A stretch of DNA of 64,000 nucleotides from Roseospira visakhapatnamensis (lineage in GTDB: Bacteria > Pseudomonadota > Alphaproteobacteria > Rhodospirillales > Rhodospirillaceae), in the NCBI RefSeq assembly GCF_014197915.1, contig NZ_JACIGK010000021.1:1-64000 (forward strand), in the 5' to 3' direction. The position numbers were made by a program, and so were the translations under genes. The notes under the pieces were generated by a model. The model did no database searches. It was not told the origin of the DNA and saw only the letters and a list, made by a program, of their open reading frames with translations. This document shows positions 28,290 through 36,703 of the stretch, in pieces. Within the stretch, counting starts at the first letter, position 1; each line of letters begins with the position of its first letter.

Positions 28290-28850
28290 CTGCGTTGGTC
28301 TCCGCCGTCCTGAAAAGGGGGGTGTCGTGGTCAGGTGCGCGCCGGGGGCGCGCGCCGGGCCGACACTACCCCCGCCCGAAACGGGCCGGCAAGAGCCGGA
28401 GCGCTCCGGCGGCGCGCGGTCCTCACGCGCCGGGTCAAGATCCGGCCGTAACCCCTTCCCCAACCGCCAGACCATGCCGGAAGAAAGGCCCTTGCCATGG
28501 CCCGGCGCATCGGGCACCGTACACCCGCACACGATACGGCACTTCCGCGCCCGGTTCCAGGGCGCAGGTCGGGGGCGGCCGCTCCCGGTGTGTCATCAAA
28601 AGGTCGCGGCGACCCCCGAAAAAGCCTTTGAGTACCCGGCCGGTGTGTGTTAGTCACTGTACATCCCGAGCGTCCCGGTCTGGTGATCGACAGTGTCGTC
28701 CGCGCCGGACGCTGGCCGTCTCGCGGCCCGGGGGCCTCGCCCCCGCCGCGCGAAACGGTCAAGAGAAGCGAGAAAAGCCACGGCGGGGGTCTTGATCGGG
28801 CCTTCGTCTCGTTGAGACGTCTCATCCTTGCTGCCTTTGGAGGTTACCAC
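28290..28850. other. 561-bp divergent regulatory region of the secretion and S-layer-like genes
   Basis: No gene is seen. A weak promoter-like pair, TTGAGT (28628-28633) and TAGTCA (28651-28656) with 17 bp between, points toward the S-layer-like gene and would give a leader of about 190 bases, which would suit a long-lived transcript. Evidence for the promoter is weak. Confidence 0.35.
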
Positions 28851-31800
28851 ATGGCCGGTCTCACGTTTGACGCCAGCTACTATCTGGCCACTTACCCCGA
28901 TGTCGCGACGGCGGTGTCGCAGGGGGTGTTCGCCAGTGCCGAGCAGCACTACGAGCTCCACGGCGCCACCGAGCTGCGCAACCCCAACAGCATCTTCAAT
29001 GCGCTGGAGTACGCGGCCCAGAACCCCGACGTGGTGAACGCCGTGTCGGCCGGCACCATGCCCAGCGTTTGGTTCCACTTCGTGACGCACGGCGCCGGCG
29101 AGGGTCGCGCCCCGTCGACGGCGTTCGCGACGTTCGATGCCGCCGGCTATCTGGCCGCCAACCCGGATGTGCAGGCCGCCGTGGACGCCGGCACCATGCC
29201 GTCCGCCCTCTTCCACTTCCTGGCGCATGGCATCGACGAGTCTCGGCCGGGGTCGGGTGTGACGATCACCGACGGTCAGACCTTCACGCTCACCACTGGC
29301 GTGGATGTCACGGATAATACAGCGGGCAACGACACTTTCATCGGGTACATCAACACGACAACCGCCACTGTGGGTCAGACGACGCTGACGGGTGTGGATG
29401 TGATCGACGGTGGCGCCGGTACGGACGCGCTTAATCTTACGGTTGAGGGGGCCAATGGCACGGGCTCGCTGCCCGGCGCGACGTATACCAGCATCGAGAA
29501 CTTCTTTATTCGCGACCTGAATACAAACGGTGCCTCGACCTACGACTTTAACCCCGTCACGGGTGAGAGTCAGGTTTGGAGCGATCGGTCCACCCAGGGC
29601 GTTACCTTCAACAATCTGGCGGCCGGCACGACGGTTGGCGTGAAGGGCGATGGCAGCACGACCAACGGCGCTGTCACGGCGAACTACGTCGCGGGTGCCA
29701 CTGAAGGTGTTCTGGCCGTCGATAGCGGAACGACCGCAGGCGCCGTGGCTGTGAACGGCACGGGGCTGACCTCTCTCGCCATCACGTCCACCGGCGCGAC
29801 CAACGTTTTGGGCGGTATTTCTACGACCGCTACGCCGACCGCGGTGACGATCAACGCGACCACGGCTCTGAACACGGGCGGCGTTACGGTCGGCACCAAT
29901 GCGTCGTCCCAGACCCTGACCGTTTCCGGCTCGGCGTCGAACATCGCTGCCGCCGCAACGACCGCTGCTACGGGTGCGGTTGTTCTCGGTACTCTCGATA
30001 CCGATTTTGCGACGGTTGATGCCTCCGGGCTGACGAAGGGCGGTATCTCCGCGACCCTCGGTTCCGCCACGCAAACCGTGACCGGCGGCACTGGCAGCGA
30101 CCTTATTTCCACTGGGGGTCAGGTGCTCACCACTGGGTCCGTCAATGCCGGTGATGGTACTGACACCCTGACCGTCACGGCTTCCGCTGATCTGGCGACG
30201 TCGACGCTTGGTGGGAAGTACACCAACTTCGAGACCCTTGGTCTGGCCAATGGTGTCGCCGTTGACCTCGACAACATTTCCGGTATCACGGCTGTCGAGT
30301 TGAATGACGGGGCGGGGACGACGGCTGCGACCAATCTGTCTGCGACCCAGGCGGGTGCCGTTACGCTGCTTGGCCTCAATGGTGCCGCGACGATCGGTGT
30401 GAAGGGTGCTAGTGCCGTTGGTCAGCAGGATACCGTGTCCATCACCGTGAGCGATGGTAACACGACCACCAGCGAGGCGAACACGACGGCCGGTGACCTG
30501 ACCATCACGGATGTAGAGACGATCAACTTCAACGTCGTCGATGATCTCGCGCTGGTGACCATCGGCAATATGAATGAGTTCACCTCCAGCACGATCACCG
30601 GTGCCGGCGATGTGGGCATCTACACCGGCAACACCGCCGTCGCTCTGAACTCCTCGTTCAACGCCGCAGGCTCGACCGGCACCGTGAAGCTGTCCGCCGC
30701 GCAAGCGACTACGAACGGCATGGCTCTGACCGGTGGCTCCGAGGCTGACCAGATTATCGGCTCGGCCCAGGTGGACAACCTGACCGGCAACGCCGGCAAC
30801 GATGTTCTGCTTGGCAACGGCGGCGACGACGTGCTTAGCGGCGGCGCTGGCGATGACGTCATTGACGGTGGTGCTGGCGCGGACACCATGACCGGTGGCG
30901 ACGGCGCCGACAACTTTGGCGTGACAACCAATGGAACAACCACCATTGACGTCATTACCGATCTGGTTCTGGGCACGGACAACATCATCGTGACGGCCGC
31001 TCCGGCGACTGTGTCGGGTAATGTCGTGACGGCCAATGGTGCCGACCTCGCGGCGGCGACCGCCAATGCCGGGGCCGCCATCGGCGCGAACACCGCTGGT
31101 ATCTTCACGTACAATTCGGATAGTTACCTGCTGATCAATGACGGGACCGCTGGCACCATTGCGGCCACCGATACCGTCGTGAAGATCACCGGCTACACCG
31201 GCACGCTGGGGACCGGCGACTTCGTTACCACCGGTGCTACGCTGACCACCACAGCAAACGGCACCGAGACTGTGGCTGGTACATCTGGCGCTGACACGAT
31301 CACGGACGGGACCGGCGCCGACACCATCACGGGTGGAGCTGGCGACGACACCATCAGCCTTGGTAATGGCGGAAACGATACGGTTGCGGTGGCTTTTGGC
31401 GGTGAAGGAGAGGACACCATCACCTCGTTCACAAGTGGGGCCGCTGCAGACTCGTTCGACTTCACTGGGACGACGGATGTGACGGGAACTGGCATCACGG
31501 CCGGTAACTTCGTGCTCCAGGCTAACGCCGACAATGCAAACACGGCGCTGTCGGGCGGACTTACAGTGATCGACAACAACGACGGAACGAACGTCAACGC
31601 CACCTCGTTGAGTGCTGCTGATGTTGCTACGTACCTGGCGGATACGGATGGTGCTGGCGCCAATACCGACGCAATCGTCTTCGCCAATGCTGATAACGTC
31701 GCTTACATTATCGTCTCCGATGGCACGGACTCCGCGCTGTTCAAGGCGGATGACACCAATGGCGACACTGTGATCGACGCCGCCGATCTGACCAAGCTTG

Positions 31801-31865
31801 TCACGTTTACCGGTATCGCTGATGCCGGAACGTTCGTCGCGGCTAATTTCGCAGACTTCACCTAA
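28851..31865 (+). CDS. RsaA-like S-layer candidate protein with RTX repeats
   Basis: 1004 residues, no signal peptide and no cysteine, very rich in Thr, Ala, Gly, Asn and Asp. Residues 1-135 hold three Y-L-x-x-x-P-D-V...H-x-x-x-H-G repeats. About 140-620 is a long low-complexity Thr/Ala beta-strand region like the body of Caulobacter RsaA. Glycine/aspartate RTX nonapeptides (G-N-G-G-D-D-V-L-S-G-G-A-G-D-D) occupy about 626-690 and again 810-857. An EF-hand-like D-T-N-G-D-T-V-I-D-A-A-D lies near 970. The chain ends F-A-D-F-T, a plausible type I secretion end. The ATG at 28851 has TGGAGGTTACC upstream. It is divergent from the type I exporter and followed by a strong terminator, as expected for an abundant monocistronic product. 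S-layer function is inferred. Confidence 0.82.
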   Translation: MAGLTFDASYYLATYPDVATAVSQGVFASAEQHYELHGATELRNPNSIFNALEYAAQNPDVVNAVSAGTMPSVWFHFVTHGAGEGRAPSTAFATFDAAGYLAANPDVQAAVDAGTMPSALFHFLAHGIDESRPGSGVTITDGQTFTLTTGVDVTDNTAGNDTFIGYINTTTATVGQTTLTGVDVIDGGAGTDALNLTVEGANGTGSLPGATYTSIENFFIRDLNTNGASTYDFNPVTGESQVWSDRSTQGVTFNNLAAGTTVGVKGDGSTTNGAVTANYVAGATEGVLAVDSGTTAGAVAVNGTGLTSLAITSTGATNVLGGISTTATPTAVTINATTALNTGGVTVGTNASSQTLTVSGSASNIAAAATTAATGAVVLGTLDTDFATVDASGLTKGGISATLGSATQTVTGGTGSDLISTGGQVLTTGSVNAGDGTDTLTVTASADLATSTLGGKYTNFETLGLANGVAVDLDNISGITAVELNDGAGTTAATNLSATQAGAVTLLGLNGAATIGVKGASAVGQQDTVSITVSDGNTTTSEANTTAGDLTITDVETINFNVVDDLALVTIGNMNEFTSSTITGAGDVGIYTGNTAVALNSSFNAAGSTGTVKLSAAQATTNGMALTGGSEADQIIGSAQVDNLTGNAGNDVLLGNGGDDVLSGGAGDDVIDGGAGADTMTGGDGADNFGVTTNGTTTIDVITDLVLGTDNIIVTAAPATVSGNVVTANGADLAAATANAGAAIGANTAGIFTYNSDSYLLINDGTAGTIAATDTVVKITGYTGTLGTGDFVTTGATLTTTANGTETVAGTSGADTITDGTGADTITGGAGDDTISLGNGGNDTVAVAFGGEGEDTITSFTSGAAADSFDFTGTTDVTGTGITAGNFVLQANADNANTALSGGLTVIDNNDGTNVNATSLSAADVATYLADTDGAGANTDAIVFANADNVAYIIVSDGTDSALFKADDTNGDTVIDAADLTKLVTFTGIADAGTFVAANFADFT

Positions 31866-31891
31866 TCCTCTCCTTCGGAGTGGAAGCAACT

Positions 31892-31925
31892 GGGGTGATC
31901 CTTCGGGATCACCCCTTTTATTTTA
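31892..31925 (+). terminator. Strong rho-independent terminator of the S-layer-like gene
   Basis: GGGGTGATCC-TTCG-GGATCACCCC has a perfect 10-bp stem closed by a stable UUCG tetraloop and followed by TTTTATTTTA, 27 bp after the stop. The remaining gap to 32191 is AT-richer than its surroundings. It holds an imperfect CCGCACAC...CTGTGCGG repeat and no gene. Confidence 0.95.
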
Positions 31926-32191
31926 TGCTCAAAGGTTAGCCACACTCTGGACTTCGATCTGTCCGGGTTGACAGTAACCCCAAGGTACCGCACACAGGCT
32001 TTCGCATCCGACCCCAGTCGGGGCGATTTTTGACGGGGATTTGTTAAACCTTCCCCCTGTGCGGTTCTGGTGGAATCAGTTACTCTTGGTTTAATGGCGA
32101 GGATGGTGACCACAGAGCGTCCCGATCCCTTCGGGGCCAGTTCGTCAGCCTAGCCACGCAAAGAAAATGTTTCATTAGTCGGTGGACTAAA

Positions 32192-33430
32192 ATGCAAGAC
32201 GTTACTCCGATTGTTGCTAAGCAATATACGCAGTATTCTTATCCGGAACCAATTGCTGACATGAAGCGGGCTATAAGGGAGGGCTTTCATGAAAGATTCT
32301 CACCCAATTTGCTTTGGCCTATGATGTGGCCGTCGGGGAAGAGTTTTAAGCAGCTTAAGATTTTGGTCGCAGGTTGTGGCACGAATCAGGCCGCTTACAC
32401 CGCCGCCATAATGCCGGATGCCCACGTTCTTGGTATTGATCTCTCAATCACCAGCCTGCAGCATAGTCAGTTTCTAAAAGAAAAACATGGGCTTGATAAT
32501 TTAAGTCTACGACAAATGAATTTATTGAACCTTTGTTGTTTGGAAGATAAGTATGACTACATTGTTTGTACTGGCGTTCTTCACCATTTATCAAATCCAG
32601 ATGCTGGTTTGCGTGCTTTAAAGGGCGTGTTAGCTAGTGATGGCGTGATGTATATCATGGTGTATGGTCGGTACAATCGGATTGGAGTGTATATGCTTCA
32701 ACGTGCTTTTCGGCTGCTGAGATGCGAGAGTCAATCTTCGGAAGATTTGATGCTCGTGAAGTCGACGCTTGATTTTGTTGACCCTGATCATGCTGTGAAG
32801 AGATACCTAAAAGTTGCTTCGGATGTTAACTATGACGCCGGCTTGATTGATACTTTCCTTCATCCTCAGGATCGAGCATATGATGTGCCCGAGGTTCTTG
32901 CGTTTTCTGAAAACAATGCTCTGGGGTTCATTGATTGGACTGACCGCTTGCCCTATACGTTTAGCGCGGCTATCCCACCACAACACCCTCTGGCGCGTAG
33001 ATTAAAAAACTTAAGTATTGCTGAGAAGTGGACTGTCATGGAGTTGTTGTTTCAAAATCGAGGAACTCACGCATTTTTGCTCGGTCATCCAGAGTATGTT
33101 CGGAGTATGCCTAGGGTTGACTTTAGACAGGGAGATCAGTGGCGCAAGTGGTATCCGAGTGTTCGGGCTGGGTTCCACCTTGTTGAAAAAGCTAATTCAG
33201 CCAAAGGTACTAAGGCTAAGTATTTGCGCGAAGGTCACACGGTCATAATTGAACCAGATTACGAGCCGATTATCGAAAGTATAAGTGGACGGAGGTCGTG
33301 TGACGAGGTGATTAAGAGGGCGCAGTCTAAAAGTCCACATCTTTCTGATGAGCAGGCGCGGCTGTTTTTCGGGCAGTTGCACGAGTGGCACCACCTTCTT
33401 TTTAGTGAAGTTCCTTATGGAAGTTGCTGA
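32192..33430 (+). CDS. SAM-dependent methyltransferase, AT-rich and probably acquired
   Basis: 412 residues. A class I methyltransferase fold at about 55-180: I-L-V-A-G-C-G-T-N-Q is motif I, V-L-G-I-D-L-S motif II, and Y-D-Y-I-V-C-T-G-V-L-H-H-L-S the acidic loop and post-I motif. The C-terminal half (about 190-412) has no recognised domain. By eye the gene is well below 50% GC and full of A/T-ending codons, in contrast to both neighbours, which indicates recent transfer. No clear ribosome site precedes the ATG. The substrate is unknown. Its site between two surface-protein genes could mean glycan or protein modification. Confidence 0.8.
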   Translation: MQDVTPIVAKQYTQYSYPEPIADMKRAIREGFHERFSPNLLWPMMWPSGKSFKQLKILVAGCGTNQAAYTAAIMPDAHVLGIDLSITSLQHSQFLKEKHGLDNLSLRQMNLLNLCCLEDKYDYIVCTGVLHHLSNPDAGLRALKGVLASDGVMYIMVYGRYNRIGVYMLQRAFRLLRCESQSSEDLMLVKSTLDFVDPDHAVKRYLKVASDVNYDAGLIDTFLHPQDRAYDVPEVLAFSENNALGFIDWTDRLPYTFSAAIPPQHPLARRLKNLSIAEKWTVMELLFQNRGTHAFLLGHPEYVRSMPRVDFRQGDQWRKWYPSVRAGFHLVEKANSAKGTKAKYLREGHTVIIEPDYEPIIESISGRRSCDEVIKRAQSKSPHLSDEQARLFFGQLHEWHHLLFSEVPYGSC

Positions 33431-33603
33431 TTTAACCCGCTTTCTGGGGTGAAGTGGAAAAGGCCGGTCAAAGGCTGGCTGCCCCCGTCATCCACCCCAC
33501 ACGGCCCGGCTGACAAGGCCGGGCGGGGCCTGTATCCTTCGGGGGTGTCCGTGGCCGTCCGCTGGGGGGAAGCCGGCCCGGCGCCCCCTGTCGGACCTCG
33601 CGC

Positions 33604-33708
33604 CCGAGCATGGTGCGTGAGTCCGGGCTCACGGACCATGCTCTCAGACTCTGATGTTTAAGCAAATCATCGTCGCGATCCGGTTCGGATCGCTCGGGAT
33701 TTGCTCCA
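33604..33708 (-). repeat. 105-bp bipartite hairpin repeat, copy 3 (inverted)
   Basis: Same length and order as the copies at 330 and 36567 but in reverse orientation. The AAATC...GATTT half is nearly identical. The other half has changed bases in both arms (GAGCATGGT against ACCATGCTC, GTGAG against CTCAC), so pairing is kept while sequence changes. It ends 16 bp before the ATG of the second RTX gene and therefore lies in that gene's leader. Upstream, 33431-33603 contains other GC-rich hairpins and no gene. Confidence 0.8.
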
Positions 33709-33724
33709 GGAAACGGAACGCCCC

Positions 33725-35125
33725 ATGGCCGATCTCGCCGCATTCTTCAACGAAGGGTTCTATCTTCGCACCAACGAGGACGTCCGCGCGGGGGTCGCGA
33801 CCGGCACGTTCTCCTCGGCCTACGAGCACTTCCTGATTCATGGCATGGCGGAGGGCCGCAGCCCGAACCGCTACTTCGACACCGACTACTACCTGTCCCG
33901 GAACGAGGACGTGGCGGCGGCGGTCGAGGCCGGCAGCATCACCGCCTACGCGCACTTCGTGAATCACGGCAACATGGAGCTGCGCAGCCCCACCGCCTTC
34001 TTCGACGTGGACTGGTACCTGACCAACAACAACGACGTGGCGGTCAAGGTCTACCGGGGGGAGCTGACCGCCTACGGCCACTTCTACGCCAACGGCACCG
34101 GGGAACTGCGCGAGGTCTCGCCGTTCTTCTCCCCCACCGCCTATCTGGCCGCCAACCCGGACGTGACCGGGCCGCCCCTGGAGCACTTCGCCGAGTTCGG
34201 CATCGCCGAGACCCGCGACCTGGGCAACGGCATCACCATGGGGCTGTTCGCGCAGGACTCCACCTTCACCGACGCCCTGTTCACCGGGGACTTCGCCGGC
34301 GCCTTCGCCCGGGTGACGGCCGTGGCGCCCTTCCTGTCCACGTTCGAGGCCCCGGCCGGCTACGTCTATCCCTCCACCCTGACGGCGCCCGAGGGCTTCA
34401 CCTCCAGTGCCGTGACCCTGGTCCGGCCCGCCGGGTTGAGCGAGGTGACGGTGCCCGACACCTTCTCCCAACTGGTCGTCGGCCAGGACCCCGCGACCGG
34501 GACCCTCACCCTGGGCGGCACCGGGGACAGCGCCGGCGTGACCGTGGACCTGACCGTGCCCCGGATCGTCGACGGCGACGACGCGCTGCCCTTGCGGAGT
34601 GGCTTCACCCCCCGGACCGTGGACGCGTCGGCCATGGAGGCCGCCGCCCTGACCGTGGTGGGCGGCGACGCGGCCGAGACCGTCACCGGCACCGCCCAGG
34701 CCGATACCCTGTCCGGCAACGGGGGCGACGACGTCCTGGCGGGCGGCGCCGGCACCGACACCCTGACGGGCGGTGACGGCGCGGACGTGTTCGTGCTCGC
34801 CTCGGCCGCCGCCGAGGACGCCGACACCATCACCGACTTCGCGACCGGCACCGATAAGGTCCGGCTGAGCGACGCGGTGTTCACCCTGACCGGCGCCGCC
34901 GGGGATGCGCTCGCCGCGGGCGATTATGCGGAGGCCACGGACGCGACCGCCCTCGGGACCCTGGAGGCGACGACCCAGGCCGAGGAGATCATCGTCCTGC
35001 TCGACAGCGGCCGCATCTACCACAACCCGGACGGCGCCGACGCCGGCGGCCTGGTGCTCATCGGCGTGCTGACCCTGAACGGCGCCGCCGTGGACCCCGC
35101 CCTTGCGGATTTCGTGTTGGGATAA
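33725..35125 (+). CDS. RTX protein with four N-terminal PDV-type repeats
   Basis: 466 residues, no signal peptide. Residues 1-175 carry four repeats of the module also found in the S-layer-like protein (F-D-T-D-Y-Y-L-S-R-N-E-D-V, then H-F-x-x-H-G-x-x-E). A middle region of unknown fold (175-310) precedes RTX calcium-binding repeats at about 312-350 (S-G-N-G-G-D-D-V-L-A-G-G-A-G-T-D) and a serralysin-C-like end (D-T-I-T-D-F-A-T-G-T-D-K-V). The ATG at 33725 follows GGAAACGGAACG. It is probably exported by the nearby type I system and may sit on the cell surface. It has no catalytic motif. Confidence 0.82.
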   Translation: MADLAAFFNEGFYLRTNEDVRAGVATGTFSSAYEHFLIHGMAEGRSPNRYFDTDYYLSRNEDVAAAVEAGSITAYAHFVNHGNMELRSPTAFFDVDWYLTNNNDVAVKVYRGELTAYGHFYANGTGELREVSPFFSPTAYLAANPDVTGPPLEHFAEFGIAETRDLGNGITMGLFAQDSTFTDALFTGDFAGAFARVTAVAPFLSTFEAPAGYVYPSTLTAPEGFTSSAVTLVRPAGLSEVTVPDTFSQLVVGQDPATGTLTLGGTGDSAGVTVDLTVPRIVDGDDALPLRSGFTPRTVDASAMEAAALTVVGGDAAETVTGTAQADTLSGNGGDDVLAGGAGTDTLTGGDGADVFVLASAAAEDADTITDFATGTDKVRLSDAVFTLTGAAGDALAAGDYAEATDATALGTLEATTQAEEIIVLLDSGRIYHNPDGADAGGLVLIGVLTLNGAAVDPALADFVLG

Positions 35126-35186
35126 GCTCCCGGCCGTCCCATATCTCCGGCGTTCACCCCGCGACCAGCCCTCCAGGAGGTTCCCG

Positions 35187-35468
35187 ATGCGTGGTCTTCT
35201 CATCGCCGGTCTCGTGACCGCCACCCTCGCCCTGCCGGCCGCCGCCGCCGAGCCCGCGCCGCCCCCGGCCGACGGATCGTCGCCGGCCGCCGTCGCCTCC
35301 CAGCCGCGCCAGGAACCCGGCTATCGCCTGGAGGGCAACACCCTCCATTTCCCCGGGGGCGGCACCCATGCCATCCGCGACACCGACCGGGAGACGGCGG
35401 AAAAGCTGCTCCGCGACGCCTACGGGCTGGTGGGGCCGCGCGACGCGCTGGTCCGGACCCGCTGGTAA
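35187..35468 (+). CDS. Small periplasmic protein (93 aa)
   Basis: Signal peptide M-R-G-L-L-I-A-G-L-V-T-A-T-L-A-L-P-A-A-A-A cleaved near residue 20-21, leaving a Pro/Ala-rich lead and a short C-terminal region (G-Y-R-L-E-G-N-T-L-H-F-P-G-G-G) with no recognised domain. CCAGGAGGTTCCC before the ATG is a strong ribosome site. It is 61 bp downstream of the RTX gene and may share its transcript. Function unknown. Confidence 0.75.
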   Translation: MRGLLIAGLVTATLALPAAAAEPAPPPADGSSPAAVASQPRQEPGYRLEGNTLHFPGGGTHAIRDTDRETAEKLLRDAYGLVGPRDALVRTRW

Positions 35469-35492
35469 GGCGCCCCATCCGCCGGCCGTGAC

Positions 35493-35517
35493 CCGCGCGC
35501 GCCGGTCGCGCGCGCGG
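35493..35517 (+). terminator. GC hairpin, possible terminator
   Basis: CCGCGCGCG and CGCGCGCGG pair perfectly with a 7-base loop, followed by CTCTTGCATTT. It lies 24 bp after the small periplasmic protein gene. The downstream T-run is broken, so termination is likely but not certain. Confidence 0.5.
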
Positions 35518-35533
35518 CTCTTGCATTTGCGTC

Positions 35534-35547
35534 TGTTATCGATAACA
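35534..35547. promoter_or_regulatory. LacI/GntR-type operator
   Basis: TGTTATCGATAACA is a perfect 14-bp palindrome with the central CG expected of LacI-family sites, and is close to the TGTTACC-type operators of gluconate/idonate repressors in enterics. It lies 75 bp before the dehydrogenase start. No LacI-family gene is in the window. Confidence 0.5.
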
Positions 35548-35621
35548 TGTCGGGGCCATGGGGCGTCGCGACGACAGGGGGTCCGCCCGCGATCCCACCG
35601 GCGCCCTTGCGGAGACCCGGC

Positions 35622-36569
35622 GTGCCGAAGCCCGACATATTGCAACTCGGTCCCTATCCGGCCTGGGACCTCCCGGCGCTGGAGGCGCGCTTCAGCCTGC
35701 ATCGCGCCTTCGAGGCCGCCGATACGGCCGCCTTCGTCCGTGCCCGCGCGGACCGCCTGCGCGGCATCGCCACGCGCGGCGAAGTGGGCGCCGGGCGCGC
35801 CCTGATCGACGCCCTGCCCAACCTGGAGATCATCGCCGTCTACGGCGTGGGCACCGACGCCGTGGACCTGGACGCCGCCCGGGCGCGCGGCATTCGGGTG
35901 ACCAACACACCCGGCGTGCTGACCAAGGACGTGGCCGACTTCGGCGTGGCCCTGATGCTGGCCGCCGCGCGCGGTCTGGTCGGCGGTGACGCCTGGGTGC
36001 GCTCCGGAGCCTGGGCGGCGCGGGGCCTGTTTCCGCTTCAGACCCGGGTGCACGGCAAGGCCGTGGGCATCCTGGGCCTGGGCCGCATCGGCGCCGAGGT
36101 CGCCCGCCGCTGCGCCGCCTTCGACATGGACATCGCCTACACCGACCTGGCGCCGCGCGACGATGTCCCGGACTGGACCTTCGTGCGGGATCCGGTGGCG
36201 CTGGCCGCGCGTTCGGATGTTCTGTTCGTCACCCTGACCGGGGGCGCGGCGACGCGCGGCATCGTCGGCCGTCGGGTGATCGCGGCGCTGGGGCCGCGCG
36301 GCCTGCTCGTCAACATCGCCCGCGCCTCGACGGTGAACGAGGCGGCCTTGCTGGACGCGCTGGAATCCGGGGCTCTCGGAGGCGCCGCGCTGGACGTGTT
36401 CGAGGGTGAACCGGCCCTGAACCCCCGCTTCCTGGCCCTGGATACCGTGTTGCTGCAACCACATCAGGCCAGCGGCACCGAGGAGACCCGCAAGGCCATG
36501 GGCCGGCTGGTCCACGACAACCTGGTGGCCCATTTCGAGGGTCGCCCCCTGCCGACGCCGGTGATCTAG
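35622..36569 (+). CDS. D-2-hydroxyacid dehydrogenase (2-ketogluconate/glyoxylate reductase type)
   Basis: 315 residues from a GTG with GGAG seven bases upstream. G-L-G-R-I-G near residue 151 is the NAD(P) fold, N-I-A-R-A-S-T-V-N-E-A-A-L gives the substrate arginine region, and P-H-Q-A-S-G-T-E the catalytic histidine. Members reduce 2-keto acids such as glyoxylate, hydroxypyruvate or 2-ketogluconate. The gluconate-type operator in front of it favours a sugar-acid substrate, by inference. The TAG stop is the first triplet of the 105-bp repeat that follows. Confidence 0.85.
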   Translation: MPKPDILQLGPYPAWDLPALEARFSLHRAFEAADTAAFVRARADRLRGIATRGEVGAGRALIDALPNLEIIAVYGVGTDAVDLDAARARGIRVTNTPGVLTKDVADFGVALMLAAARGLVGGDAWVRSGAWAARGLFPLQTRVHGKAVGILGLGRIGAEVARRCAAFDMDIAYTDLAPRDDVPDWTFVRDPVALAARSDVLFVTLTGGAATRGIVGRRVIAALGPRGLLVNIARASTVNEAALLDALESGALGGAALDVFEGEPALNPRFLALDTVLLQPHQASGTEETRKAMGRLVHDNLVAHFEGRPLPTPVI

Positions 36570-36671
36570 AGCAAATCCCGAGCGATCCGAACCGGATCGC
36601 GACGACGATTTGCTTAAAAAACAAAAACGTAGAGCGCTTTGGGTGAGTCCAAAATGGCGCAACACGCTCTA
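36567..36671 (+). repeat. 105-bp bipartite hairpin repeat, copy 2
   Basis: Matches the copy at 330-434 at all but about six positions. It starts with TAG, which is the stop codon of the dehydrogenase, and ends 33 bp before the 3' end of atoC, so it lies between two converging genes. Confidence 0.85.
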
Positions 36672-36703
36672 GGATCTGGTTGGAGGCGGGGGTGGTGCGC
36701 CGC

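Noticed and set aside
30730-31420. Short-period DNA repeats considered as a CRISPR or minisatellite
   Set aside because: They are codon repeats of RTX nonapeptides in frame with a protein; there are no constant repeat-spacer units.
28650-31889. A 1079-codon open frame antisense to the S-layer-like gene
   Set aside because: It is an artefact of GC-rich, Thr/Ala/Gly-biased codons on the other strand; it has no ribosome site, no family motif and an odd Arg/Gly/Val composition, while the plus strand has RTX repeats, a ribosome site and a terminator.
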